From positions 1 to 64,000 of the forward strand of contig CAVOLB010000121.1 of assembly GCA_963696655.1 (NCBI GenBank): 64,000 nt of DNA, read 5' to 3'. The stretch comes from Hypericibacter sp963696655. GTDB lineage: Bacteria > Pseudomonadota > Alphaproteobacteria > Dongiales > Dongiaceae. The notes under the pieces were generated by a model, which was not told where the DNA came from, did not search any database, and saw nothing but the letters and a program-made list of their open reading frames with translations. Numbering within the stretch: the stretch's first letter is position 1; each line of letters starts with the position of its first letter. Of the stretch, positions 34,061-42,012 are shown one piece after another. The position numbers and the translations under genes are program-made.

Positions 34061-34168
34061 ATGGGGCAGATCGCGATGATCCTGCACAATTGGACGGCGA
34101 AACACTGGATCGTTTGCGTGGTGATCATAGGCCTCGCAGTTGCAGCTTTCGTCCTGAGATGGTCATAG
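34061..34168 (+). CDS. Small single-pass membrane protein, 35 aa
   Basis: ATG 34061 to TAG 34166-34168. A polar start (MGQIAMILHNWTAKHW) precedes one helix (IVCVVIIGLAVAAFVLRW). A ribosome-binding site is not evident, which weakens the call; Met 6 is an alternative start. If real it is a membrane microprotein like the one at 1770-1871. The terminator at 34232-34260 lies downstream. Confidence 0.3.
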   Translation: MGQIAMILHNWTAKHWIVCVVIIGLAVAAFVLRWS

Positions 34169-34231
34169 CGCGACGGAATGAATGTCTTCGAGAAGCGTCC
34201 TCGCTCTCGCCCGCGTGAGCCACGAAAGAAT

Positions 34232-34260
34232 AAGCCCCGGTTCCTCAGGAACCGGGGCTT
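34232..34260. terminator. Bidirectional intrinsic terminator
   Basis: A perfect 13-bp stem (AAGCCCCGGTTCC, loop TCA, GGAACCGGGGCTT). TCTTT follows on the forward strand and ATTCTTT on the reverse strand, so it can end transcription in both directions. It serves ald (reverse strand, stop at 34286) and any forward transcript from 34061-34168. Confidence 0.85.
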
Positions 34261-34285
34261 TCTTTGTGGGCCAAGTTCAGTGAGA

Positions 34286-35404
34286 TCAGAGGCCCAGGGC
34301 CTGCTGCGCCGGCATGTATTTGAGCTTCAGCGCCGTGGCGACCGCCTTGTAGGTGATATGGCCTTCATGGACGTTGAGGCCGTCCATGAGATGCTTGTCG
34401 TCCGCCAGCGCCCGGCGATAGCCCTTGTTGGCCAGCGCCAGGGTGAAGGGCAGGGTGGCGTTGTTGAGCGCCACGGTCGAGGTCCGCGCGACCGCACCCG
34501 GCATGTTGGCCACGCAGTAATGGACGATGCCGTCGACCAGATAGACCGGGTCGGCGTGGGTGGTGGCCTTGCTGGTTTCGAAGCAGCCGCCCTGGTCGAT
34601 GGCGATGTCGACCAGCACCGAGCCCGGGCGCATCTGCTTGATCATCTTGTGGGTGACGAGCTTGGGCGCCGCCGCGCCCGGCACCAGCACGGCGCCGATC
34701 ACCAGGTCCGAGCGCACGACGTTCCGCTCGATCGCATCGACGGTCGAGAAGACGGTCTTGATGCGGCCGCCGAAGATGTCGTCGAGCTGGCGCAGGCGCC
34801 CGATCGAACGGTCGATGATGGTGACGTCGGCACCGAGGCCGACCGCCATCTTCGCCGCATGCGTGCCGGAGACGCCGCCGCCGATGATGGTGACCTTGCC
34901 GGGCTGCACGCCGGGCACGCCGCCCAGCAGCACGCCCGAGCCGCCCGGCTCCTTCTGCAGATAGAAGGCGCCGACATGGGCCGACATGCGGCCCGCGACT
35001 TCGCTCATCGGCGCCAGCAGGGGCAGGGCGCCGCGATCGTCGGTCACGGTCTCATAGGCGATGGCCGTGGCGCCGGACTTGATCAGGCCCTGGGTCTGCT
35101 CGGGATCGGGTGCGAGGTGCAGATAGGTGAAGAGCACCTGGCCCTTGGAGAGCATCTTGCACTCCTTGGGCTGCGGCTCCTTCACCTTCACGATCATCTC
35201 GGCCTTGTCGAACACCTCGGCGGCGTTCTTGGCGATCTTGGCGCCGGCGGCCTTGTAGGCCTTGTCGTCGAAGCCGATGCCGGCCCCGGCATTGGTCTCG
35301 ACCAGCACCTTGTGGCCATGATGCACGAGCTCGCGCACACCGGCGGGCACGAGGCCGACGCGGTACTCATGGACTTTGATTTCCTTAGGCACACCAATCA
35401 GCAT
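34286..35404 (-). CDS. ald: Alanine dehydrogenase
   Basis: A 372-residue NAD-dependent alanine dehydrogenase (L-alanine to pyruvate plus ammonia). The opening MLIGVPKEIKVHEYRVGLVP is diagnostic. Active-site K75 (VKVKEPQ) and H96 (TYLHLAPD) have the positions known for the family, and the Rossmann glycine run is VTIIGGGVSGTHAAKMA. ATG 35404 is chosen because GGGAGCAG lies seven to eight bases upstream; the reading frame extends 16 codons further without support. It probably supplies pyruvate and ammonia from alanine taken up by the peptide system nearby. Confidence 0.95.
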   Translation of the reverse strand: MLIGVPKEIKVHEYRVGLVPAGVRELVHHGHKVLVETNAGAGIGFDDKAYKAAGAKIAKNAAEVFDKAEMIVKVKEPQPKECKMLSKGQVLFTYLHLAPDPEQTQGLIKSGATAIAYETVTDDRGALPLLAPMSEVAGRMSAHVGAFYLQKEPGGSGVLLGGVPGVQPGKVTIIGGGVSGTHAAKMAVGLGADVTIIDRSIGRLRQLDDIFGGRIKTVFSTVDAIERNVVRSDLVIGAVLVPGAAAPKLVTHKMIKQMRPGSVLVDIAIDQGGCFETSKATTHADPVYLVDGIVHYCVANMPGAVARTSTVALNNATLPFTLALANKGYRRALADDKHLMDGLNVHEGHITYKAVATALKLKYMPAQQALGL

Positions 35405-35709
35405 GATCTGCTCCCGACGCTTGCAAACGAAAACCGGCCCGCGGGATCCCAACGCGCTGACGCGCCAGATCCGGCCGGCGATGAAAAACCCTCGCTATTT
35501 CAGTCTGGCAGTCAGCCGGCCCTCAAATCCCGATGTCGGGCGCGGCGCTTGAACGTTTCCCTGCAGGCTTCCCTGACTTCCCAATTCGAGCGATTCCGGC
35601 TTCTATCAAGGCCGTTTGCCCAGACCCTGGCTAGGGCCAGCCGGCTCCGAAATCCGGAGCCAGGCCGGCCGCCAGCCCGCTTTCAGTCCAATCAATTGCC
35701 AACCCTAGC

Positions 35710-37044
35710 TCAATCGATCGTCTTCAGCACTTTCCCGATCGTGTCGAAGATCTGGTCGATATGGGTCTTCTGCACGATCAGCGGCGGCGACAGCGCGATG
35801 ATATCGCCGGTGGTGCGGATCAGCACGCCCTTCTCGTAGCAGCCGAGGAAGGCCTCGAAAGCGCGGGCGGTCGGCTTGCCGTCGCGCGGCTCGAGCTCGA
35901 TGGCGCCGATCAGGCCGAGATTGCGCAGATCGATGACGTGCTTGGTGCCCTTGAGGGAATGGACGGCATCCTCCCAATAGGGCGCCAGCTCGGCGGCGCG
36001 CTCGAACAGGCTTTCGCGCTTGTAGATATCGAGCACCGCCAGCGACGCGGCGCAGGCGGCGGGATTGCCCGAGTAGGTATAGCCGTGGAACAGCTCGATC
36101 GTGTTCTCGGGCGCGTTCATGAAGGCGTCATAGATGCCCTTGCGCACGAACACCGCACCCATCGGGATCACGCCGTTGGTGAGACCTTTGGCGCAGGTGA
36201 TCATGTCGGGCACCACGCCGAAATATTCGGTCGCGAAGGAGGCGCCCAAGCGACCGAAGCCGGTGATGACCTCGTCGAAAATCAGCAGGATGCCGTACTT
36301 GTCGCAGATGGCGCGCAGCTTCTGCAGATAGCCCTTGGGCGGCAGCAGCACGCCGGTCGAGCCTGCCACCGGCTCGACGATGACGGCCGCGATGGTCGAG
36401 GCGTCATGGAGCGCCACGATGCGCTCGAGCTGGTCGGCGAGTTCCGCGCCATGCTCGGGCAGGCCGCGCACGAAGGCGTTGCGCTTGAGGTCGTGGGTGT
36501 GGGGCAGATGATCGACGCCCGCCAGCATGGGGCCGAAAACCTTGCGATTGGAGACGATGCCGCCGACCGAGATGCCGCCGAAACCCACGCCGTGATAGCC
36601 GCGCTCGCGGCCGAGCAGGCGCGTGCGCGCGCCCTGGCCGATGGCGCGCTGATAGGCGAGCGAGATCTTGAGCGCCGTGTCCACCGCCTCGGAGCCGGAG
36701 TTGGCGAAGAACACATGGTCGAACTCGGGCAGCATCTGGGTCAGCGTGTTGGAAAGCTGGAAGGCCGCCGGATGGCCCATCTGGAAGGCCGGGGCGTAAT
36801 CGAGCTTGGTGAGCTGGGCGCCGACCGCTTCGGCGATCTCCTTGCGGGCATGACCCGCATTCACGCACCAGAGCCCCGCCGTGCCGTCGAGGATCGTGCG
36901 GCCGTCATGACTCTGATAGTGCATATCCTTCGCGGCCACCAACAGGCGGGGAGCCTTCTTGAACTGCCGGTTCGCCGTGAACGGCATCCAGAAGGGCTCG
37001 AGATTGTTCGGGGAAGCGTCGAAATCCACCGTGTTGGCGGTCAT
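35710..37044 (-). CDS. Omega-amino acid:pyruvate aminotransferase (class III)
   Basis: A 444-residue class-III aminotransferase resembling beta-alanine:pyruvate or omega-amino-acid transaminases. It has NSGSEAVDTALK and the GYHGVGFGGISVGGI loop, D257 in IFDEVITGFGR for the PLP ring and K286 in CAKGLTNG as the Schiff-base lysine. The substrate is probably beta-alanine, 4-aminobutyrate or a diamine, with pyruvate as acceptor giving alanine, which the neighbouring ald could recycle. It diverges from an HTH-cupin regulator 158 bases away. The ald gene is next downstream on the same strand, about 300 bases from its stop. Confidence 0.93.
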   Translation of the reverse strand: MTANTVDFDASPNNLEPFWMPFTANRQFKKAPRLLVAAKDMHYQSHDGRTILDGTAGLWCVNAGHARKEIAEAVGAQLTKLDYAPAFQMGHPAAFQLSNTLTQMLPEFDHVFFANSGSEAVDTALKISLAYQRAIGQGARTRLLGRERGYHGVGFGGISVGGIVSNRKVFGPMLAGVDHLPHTHDLKRNAFVRGLPEHGAELADQLERIVALHDASTIAAVIVEPVAGSTGVLLPPKGYLQKLRAICDKYGILLIFDEVITGFGRLGASFATEYFGVVPDMITCAKGLTNGVIPMGAVFVRKGIYDAFMNAPENTIELFHGYTYSGNPAACAASLAVLDIYKRESLFERAAELAPYWEDAVHSLKGTKHVIDLRNLGLIGAIELEPRDGKPTARAFEAFLGCYEKGVLIRTTGDIIALSPPLIVQKTHIDQIFDTIGKVLKTID

Positions 37045-37152
37045 GGGATCGGCCTCGCGAGGGGGTCGGGGAAAAGTGGGCCGGAGCCTATCACGATTAA
37101 GAAAATAAACAATGGGCCGGTACCTCCCCCAAATGGTGGCGATAAAGGCGAT

Positions 37153-37187
37153 TTGCTGTTAAATATATTGATCGAGGTAAACAGCAA
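37153..37187. promoter_or_regulatory. Inverted repeat, putative operator
   Basis: TTGCTGTT (37153-37160) and AACAGCAA (37180-37187) are perfect inverted arms 19 bases apart in an A/T-rich stretch, between the divergent aminotransferase and HTH-cupin genes. The cupin regulator is the obvious candidate to bind here and control both directions. Confidence 0.55.
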
Positions 37188-37202
37188 CGAAGGAGTCCCG
37201 CC

Positions 37203-37757
37203 ATGGAAGCGGGCTTCGATTTGGGCCAGCGGCTCAAGGGTTTGCGCGAGGCCCAGGGTTTCTCGCAGCGCGAGCTCGCCAAACGCGCCGGCGTGTCGAA
37301 CGCGATCATCTCCCTCATCGAGCAGAACCGGACCAGTCCTTCGGTCGGCCTGTTGAAGAAGGTGCTCGAAGGGCTGCCGATCTCGCTGGCGGATTTCTTC
37401 GCCGGCACCTCGCGCCTGACACCGCAGATCTTCTTCCGTTCGGCCGAGCTGGTCGAACTGGCGGGCGGCGCCATCTCCTATCGCCAGGTCGGGCGCGACA
37501 TGGCAGGTCGCGCGATGCAGATGCTCCATGAGCGTTACGCGCCCGGGGCCGATACCGGCCCGCAAATGCTGCGCCACGAGGCCGAGGAAAGCGGTGTGAT
37601 CGTGACGGGCCATCTCGAGGTCACGGTCGGCGACCGGCGCACGATCCTCGGGCCCGGGGACGCCTATTACTTCGACAGCCGCACCCCGCATCGCTTTCGC
37701 AATGCGGGCGACGAGGAATGTATGGTGGTGTCGGCCAACTCGCCGCCGAGCTTCTGA
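37203..37757 (+). CDS. XRE-cupin transcriptional regulator (PuuR-like)
   Basis: A 184-residue regulator. The N-terminal helix-turn-helix (residues 6-62) reads LGQRLKGLREAQGFSQRELAKRAGVSNAIISLIEQN, and the C-terminal cupin beta-barrel (about 105-180) carries LRHEAEESGVIVTGHLEVTVG and GDAYYFDSRTPHRFRN. The combination is that of PuuR-type repressors of polyamine or omega-amino-acid catabolism. It is divergent to the omega-aminotransferase, which supports that function. A GAAGGAGT Shine-Dalgarno site lies close before ATG 37203, and the inverted repeat 37153-37187 lies just upstream. Confidence 0.9.
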   Translation: MEAGFDLGQRLKGLREAQGFSQRELAKRAGVSNAIISLIEQNRTSPSVGLLKKVLEGLPISLADFFAGTSRLTPQIFFRSAELVELAGGAISYRQVGRDMAGRAMQMLHERYAPGADTGPQMLRHEAEESGVIVTGHLEVTVGDRRTILGPGDAYYFDSRTPHRFRNAGDEECMVVSANSPPSF

Positions 37758-37766
37758 GAGGATGAT

Positions 37767-38207
37767 GTGGCACAGACCGGCAAGATCGATCTCGAAACCT
37801 ATTTCCGCCCGCTGACGGCGTTCCTGCAGAAGGTGCCGTCGATCACGGGCAAGGTCGGCACCGAACGTCAGGACGACGGCAGCTGGGTCGTCAAGTTCGC
37901 AATCGATATCGATGACGAGCTGGCCTGGCATGCGGTTCAGGAACTGGGCCACGTGCTCAATTATCTCTCGCTCGAGGAGAGACTCCCGACCGCCTTCATG
38001 CCGGTCTCCCCACCGCCCTACATGAATGGCGGGCCGGAGGACTGTCTCTCCTGGGTGATCGAATGCCGCGACAAGGGCTTCTCGCCGAAGAAGATCACCG
38101 AATGGCTGGAAAGCCGCCTTCCCACGCCGGTCAACGACCGGGATCAGTGGGAGCATGACGACGAGGATGGTGGCGAGGAGCGAGAAGAGGAGGAGAAGGA
38201 GGATTAG
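37767..38207 (+). CDS. Conserved hypothetical protein, acidic tail
   Basis: A 146-residue protein of unknown function. The N-terminal part forms a mixed alpha/beta domain (DLETYFRPLTAFLQKVPSIT, WVVKFAIDIDDELAWHAVQE). The C-terminal 25 residues are almost all Asp/Glu with a few basic residues, a disordered acidic tail. The start is GTG 37767 with GAGGATG close by, nine bases after the regulator's stop, so the two are probably cotranscribed. No domain is recognised. Confidence 0.6.
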   Translation: MAQTGKIDLETYFRPLTAFLQKVPSITGKVGTERQDDGSWVVKFAIDIDDELAWHAVQELGHVLNYLSLEERLPTAFMPVSPPPYMNGGPEDCLSWVIECRDKGFSPKKITEWLESRLPTPVNDRDQWEHDDEDGGEEREEEEKED

Positions 38208-38213
38208 CCCCCT

Positions 38214-38297
38214 GGTCATCCCCGCGAAAGCGGGGACCCCACTATCCAGTCGACGCGTTGGATCAGCATGGGCCCCCGCTTTCGCGGGGGTGACAAC
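38214..38297. repeat. Inverted pair of GC hairpin repeats
   Basis: The left unit GGTCATCCCCGCGAAAGCGG (hairpin CCCCGC-GAAA-GCGGGG, 38220-38235) and the right unit with CCCCCGC-TTTC-GCGGGGG (38273-38290) face each other around 37 bases, so the whole also folds as one larger stem. It is an REP-like dispersed repeat found in many proteobacteria. It lies between convergent genes and may terminate both. Confidence 0.6.
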
Positions 38298-38339
38298 AGA
38301 GTGCGGATGTTCGGCGCTCGAGCATCCTTCACCGCCCCC

Positions 38340-39125
38340 TCAATCGAACCGCTGATACCGCTCCACCGCCTGGCGGTCATAGCCGAGGCTCGCCTGCAGC
38401 AGTTGCTGGGTGTAGGGGTTTTCGGGCGTGCGCTCGCGCAGCGCGGTGACCGGCATCGATTCCACGATGCGGCCGACATTCATCACGATGAGACGGTCGC
38501 ACATATGCGAGATGATCGAGAGGTCGTGGGTCACCAGCACATAGGTGAAGCCGCGCTCCTTCCTCAGCCGCACCAGCAGATTGAGGATCTCGGCCTGGAC
38601 CGAGACGTCGAGGGCCGAGGTCGGCTCGTCGAGGAAGAGCAGCTTGGGCTCCAGCATCAGCGCGCGGGCGATGCCGACGCGCTGGCGCTGGCCGCCCGAG
38701 AGCTGATGCGGGAAGCGATAGCGGAAGCTGCGGTCGAGCCCGACCGCCACCAGGGTGTCGGCGATGCGCCGGTCGCGCTGGCCGATCCCGTGGATCTCCA
38801 GCGGCTCGCGCAGGCAGCGATCGACCGTCTGGCGCGGATGGAGCGAGCCATAAGGATCCTGGAACACGATCTGGACGGTGCGGCAGAAGGCGCGATCGGG
38901 CGGGCGCGGGATCGGCTTGCCGTCGATGCGCACCTCGCCTTCCCAGACGGGGCTGAGGCCGCAGACGGCGCGCAAGACCGTGGTCTTGCCCGAGCCGGAT
39001 TCGCCGACGATGCCGAAACATTCGCCCTTCTCGACGCTGAAGGAGACGCCGCGCACCGCCTGCACCTTGTTGGCGCCATGGCCGAAGGTGACCTGCAGGT
39101 TTCGCACCTCGAGATAGCTGGCCAT
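38340..39125 (-). CDS. Peptide ABC transporter ATP-binding subunit (DppF/OppF-like)
   Basis: A 261-residue ATPase of the dipeptide/oligopeptide type. Walker A is GESGSGKTTVLRAV (about residue 38), the Q-loop is IVFQDPYGSLHP, the signature is LSGGQRQRVGIARAL, and Walker B is LLFLDEPTSALDVSVQA, with the switch HDLSII. It starts one base inside the stop of the upstream ATPase gene (TGATG), so translation is coupled. It is the last gene of the five-gene operon. Confidence 0.93.
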   Translation of the reverse strand: MASYLEVRNLQVTFGHGANKVQAVRGVSFSVEKGECFGIVGESGSGKTTVLRAVCGLSPVWEGEVRIDGKPIPRPPDRAFCRTVQIVFQDPYGSLHPRQTVDRCLREPLEIHGIGQRDRRIADTLVAVGLDRSFRYRFPHQLSGGQRQRVGIARALMLEPKLLFLDEPTSALDVSVQAEILNLLVRLRKERGFTYVLVTHDLSIISHMCDRLIVMNVGRIVESMPVTALRERTPENPYTQQLLQASLGYDRQAVERYQRFD

Positions 39126-39991
39126 CAGGCGCCTCGCAGCCAGGCCGGATCGCGCTTCAGGGTCGGCAGCACCTCGCGCGGATGCTCGATGCTGGGGAGC
39201 GACTGCAGCAACCCCCGCGTATAAGGGTGGGTGCAGTTCTGCAGCTCGGCCGCCCGGCAGCTCTCGACCACCCGCCCGCCATACATGATGAGGATGCGGT
39301 CGCAGAAGGAGCCCACCAGGTTGAGATCGTGGCTGATGAAGATCAGCCCCATGCCGCGCTGGGAGACGAGGTCGTCGATGATGGCGAGCACCTGCATGCG
39401 CACCGTCACGTCGAGGGCCGAGGTCGGTTCGTCGGCGATCAAGAGCAGGGGATTGGTCACCAGCATCATGGCGGTCATGACCCGCTGGCCCATGCCGCCC
39501 GAGAGCTCATGCGGATAGGCGTTGTAGACGCGCTCGGGGTCGCGGATGCGCACGGCCTTCAGGATTTCGATCACGCGGCGGCGGCCGGCGCGGCCGCGCG
39601 CCTCGCCATGGATCGTCAGCGCCTCGAGGATCTGGTCGCCGGCGCGCATGATCGGGTTCAGCGAGAATTTCGGATCCTGCAGGATCATCGAGATCTGCTT
39701 GCCGCGCACGAGACGCATCTCGGCCTCGCTCAAGCCGCGCAGGTCGCGGCCCATGAACTCCAGCCGCTTGGCGGTGATCCGGGCCGAGCTGGGGAGCAGC
39801 TTGAGGAGCGCGCGGCCCAGCGTGGATTTGCCCGAGCCGGATTCGCCGACGATGCCGAGCTTCTCGCGCCCCAGCTCGAAGCTGACGCCCTTGAGGGCAT
39901 CGACCGTTCCGGTCGGGGTGACGTAGCGCACCGCGAGGTCTTCGACGCGCAGCAGGGGCTGGTCGGTATTGGTCATGAGTTCCGCGCTCAT
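39125..39991 (-). CDS. Peptide ABC transporter ATP-binding subunit (DppD/OppD-like)
   Basis: A 288-residue ATPase. Walker A is GESGSGKSTLGRALLKL, the Q-loop MILQDPKFSLNP, the signature HELSGGMGQRVMTAMML, and Walker B LLIADEPTSALDVTVRMQ. The C-terminal segment THPYTRGLLQSLPSI is the oligopeptide-family extension. ATG 39991 overlaps the permease stop by four bases (ATGA); the frame continues upstream but is antisense there. Together with the next gene it forms the ATPase heterodimer. Confidence 0.93.
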   Translation of the reverse strand: MSAELMTNTDQPLLRVEDLAVRYVTPTGTVDALKGVSFELGREKLGIVGESGSGKSTLGRALLKLLPSSARITAKRLEFMGRDLRGLSEAEMRLVRGKQISMILQDPKFSLNPIMRAGDQILEALTIHGEARGRAGRRRVIEILKAVRIRDPERVYNAYPHELSGGMGQRVMTAMMLVTNPLLLIADEPTSALDVTVRMQVLAIIDDLVSQRGMGLIFISHDLNLVGSFCDRILIMYGGRVVESCRAAELQNCTHPYTRGLLQSLPSIEHPREVLPTLKRDPAWLRGA

Positions 39992-40908
39992 GACGTCTTG
40001 GGGTCCAGCACGTCGCGCAGGCCGTCGCCCAGGAGATTGAAGCCGAGGCTGACGATGAAGATAGCGAGGCCCGGGGCGGCCGCGACCCACCATTGATCGA
40101 GGATGTTCTGGCGGCCGACCGAGATCATGGCGCCCCATTCGGGCGTCGGCGGCTGGGCGCCCAGGCCCAGGAAGCCGAGGCCCGCGGCCGTCAGGATGAT
40201 GCCGGCCATGTCGAGGGTGGCGCGGACGATGACCGAGGGCAGCGAGAGCGGCATCACATGGCGGGTGATGATGCGCCAGCTGCTGGCCCCTTGCGCCTTG
40301 ACCGCCGCGATGAAATCGCTGCGGCGTACCGCCAGGGTCTCGGCGCGCGCGACCCGCGCATAGGCGGGCCAGGCGGTGAGCGCGATGGCGATGACGGCGT
40401 TGTCGAGGCCCGGGCCCAGCGCCGCCACGAAGGCCAGCGCGAGGACCAGTCGGGGAAACGAAAAGAAGATGTCGGTGATCCGCATCAGCACGCGGTCGGT
40501 GCGCCCGCCGATATAGCCGGCGGTGGAGCCGACCAGCAGGCCGATGGGGGCGGCGATGATCAGGGCGAGGCAGACGATGTAGAGCGTGACGCGCGCGCCA
40601 TAGACGAGGGCGGAGAAGGTGTCGCGGCCCATGCGGTCGGTGCCGAGCCAATGTTCGGGGCTCGCCGGCTGCAGGCGCAAGGAGAGATCCTGCACGGTCG
40701 GATCGGCGGTGGCGATCCAGGGCGCGAAGGCGGCGCAGAAGACCAGGAGAAGGATGATTCCCAGCCCGACGAGGGCGAGGGGGTTGCGGGCGAAGACGCG
40801 CCAGCCGCGATAGAGCCGGCCGCAGCCGGCTTGCCATCCGGAGTCCGGCGTATCGGTCGTGAGCCAGGCGCGGAGCCCGGGGCGGACGGCGTCCGTGGCG
40901 TTGCTCAT
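39988..40908 (-). CDS. Peptide ABC transporter permease (DppC/OppC-like)
   Basis: A 306-residue permease of the binding-protein-dependent type with six helices. A cytoplasmic N-terminal stretch is followed by LALVGLGIILLLVFCAAFAPW, the periplasmic loop with HWLGTDRMGRDTFSALVYGAR typical of DppC, and the EAA motif AVKAQGASSWRIITRHVMP. ATG 40908 overlaps the previous stop by four bases. It pairs with the 40905-41999 permease. Confidence 0.92.
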   Translation of the reverse strand: MSNATDAVRPGLRAWLTTDTPDSGWQAGCGRLYRGWRVFARNPLALVGLGIILLLVFCAAFAPWIATADPTVQDLSLRLQPASPEHWLGTDRMGRDTFSALVYGARVTLYIVCLALIIAAPIGLLVGSTAGYIGGRTDRVLMRITDIFFSFPRLVLALAFVAALGPGLDNAVIAIALTAWPAYARVARAETLAVRRSDFIAAVKAQGASSWRIITRHVMPLSLPSVIVRATLDMAGIILTAAGLGFLGLGAQPPTPEWGAMISVGRQNILDQWWVAAAPGLAIFIVSLGFNLLGDGLRDVLDPKTS

Positions 40909-41999
40909 CGCGCGCGCGGATCCACGATCCGGTAGAGCACATCCGACAGCAGATTGACGCCGACGAAGACGGTGCCGACGACGATGGTGCCGCCGAGGAC
41001 GGCGTTCATATCCGCGTTCAAGAGCGCGTTTGTGATGTAGCGGCCGATACCCGGCCAGGCGAAGACCGTCTCGGTCAGGACCGAGCCTTCGAGCAATCCG
41101 GCGAAGGAGAGCGCGATCACCGTGATCAGCGGCACCAGGATGTTGCCGAAGGCATGGCGCCAGATGAGACGGCTCTGCCGCATGCCCTTGATGCGCGCGG
41201 TCAGGAGATAGTCCTGGTTGAGCTGCTCCAGCATCAGGCTGCGGGTCATGCGGCTGATATAGGCGAGGGAGTAATAGCCCAGGAGCGAAGCCGGCAGGAT
41301 GATGTGGCTGAGGGCATTGTTGAAGACCTCCCAGTCGCCGGCAATGAGGGAGTCCACCAGGATCATGCCGGTCACGGTCGGCACCTGCCCGTCGAGATAG
41401 ACCTCGAGCCGGCCGGGCCCGGCGACCCATTGCAGCTCGAGATAGAAGACGAGCAGACCCATGATGCCGAGCCAGAAGATCGGCACCGAATAGCCGACGA
41501 GCCCCAGCACCCGCATGACATGGTCGAGGAAACTGTTGCGATAGACCGCGGCCCAGACTCCCAGCGGCACGCCCGCGACCACGCCGATGAGGATACCGAC
41601 GATCGAGAGTTCCGCCGTCGCCGGGAAGACCCGCAGGAGATCCTCGGCGACGGGCCGGGCCGTCAGCACCGACATGCCGAAGTCGCCGCGCACCACGTCC
41701 CAGGCATAGATCAGGAACTGCCGCCAGATCGGCAGGTTCAATCCGAGCTCTTCGCGGACCCGGTTATAGGTCTCTTCGCTGGCCCGCTCGCCGACGATGG
41801 CGAGGAGGGGATCGGCCGGCATAAGCCGGCCGATCACGAAGGTGATGAAGAGCAGTCCGAAGAAGGTCGCCGCGACGGAAATCAGCGTCTCCCAACCGGC
41901 CAGAAGCAGACGCCTCGCTCTCTGATGAGAGGAGGCGCCGCTTGCGGCCGGCAGGGTCGCGTCGGTTTCCGTTGCCGAAGCTGCCGAGGGCTTCGACAT
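40905..41999 (-). CDS. Peptide ABC transporter permease (DppB/OppB-like)
   Basis: A 364-residue permease. It opens with a roughly 30-residue polar extension before the first helix (SVAATFFGLLFITFVIGRLMPADP, with DPL as the family mark). Further marks are LGLNLPIWRQFLIY and the EAA loop TARIKGMRQSRLIWRHAFGNIL. It starts 13 bases after the stop of the binding-protein gene and forms the membrane channel with the next permease. Confidence 0.92.
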   Translation of the reverse strand: MSKPSAASATETDATLPAASGASSHQRARRLLLAGWETLISVAATFFGLLFITFVIGRLMPADPLLAIVGERASEETYNRVREELGLNLPIWRQFLIYAWDVVRGDFGMSVLTARPVAEDLLRVFPATAELSIVGILIGVVAGVPLGVWAAVYRNSFLDHVMRVLGLVGYSVPIFWLGIMGLLVFYLELQWVAGPGRLEVYLDGQVPTVTGMILVDSLIAGDWEVFNNALSHIILPASLLGYYSLAYISRMTRSLMLEQLNQDYLLTARIKGMRQSRLIWRHAFGNILVPLITVIALSFAGLLEGSVLTETVFAWPGIGRYITNALLNADMNAVLGGTIVVGTVFVGVNLLSDVLYRIVDPRAR

Positions 42000-42012
42000 G
42001 AAGCGCGGGCTC

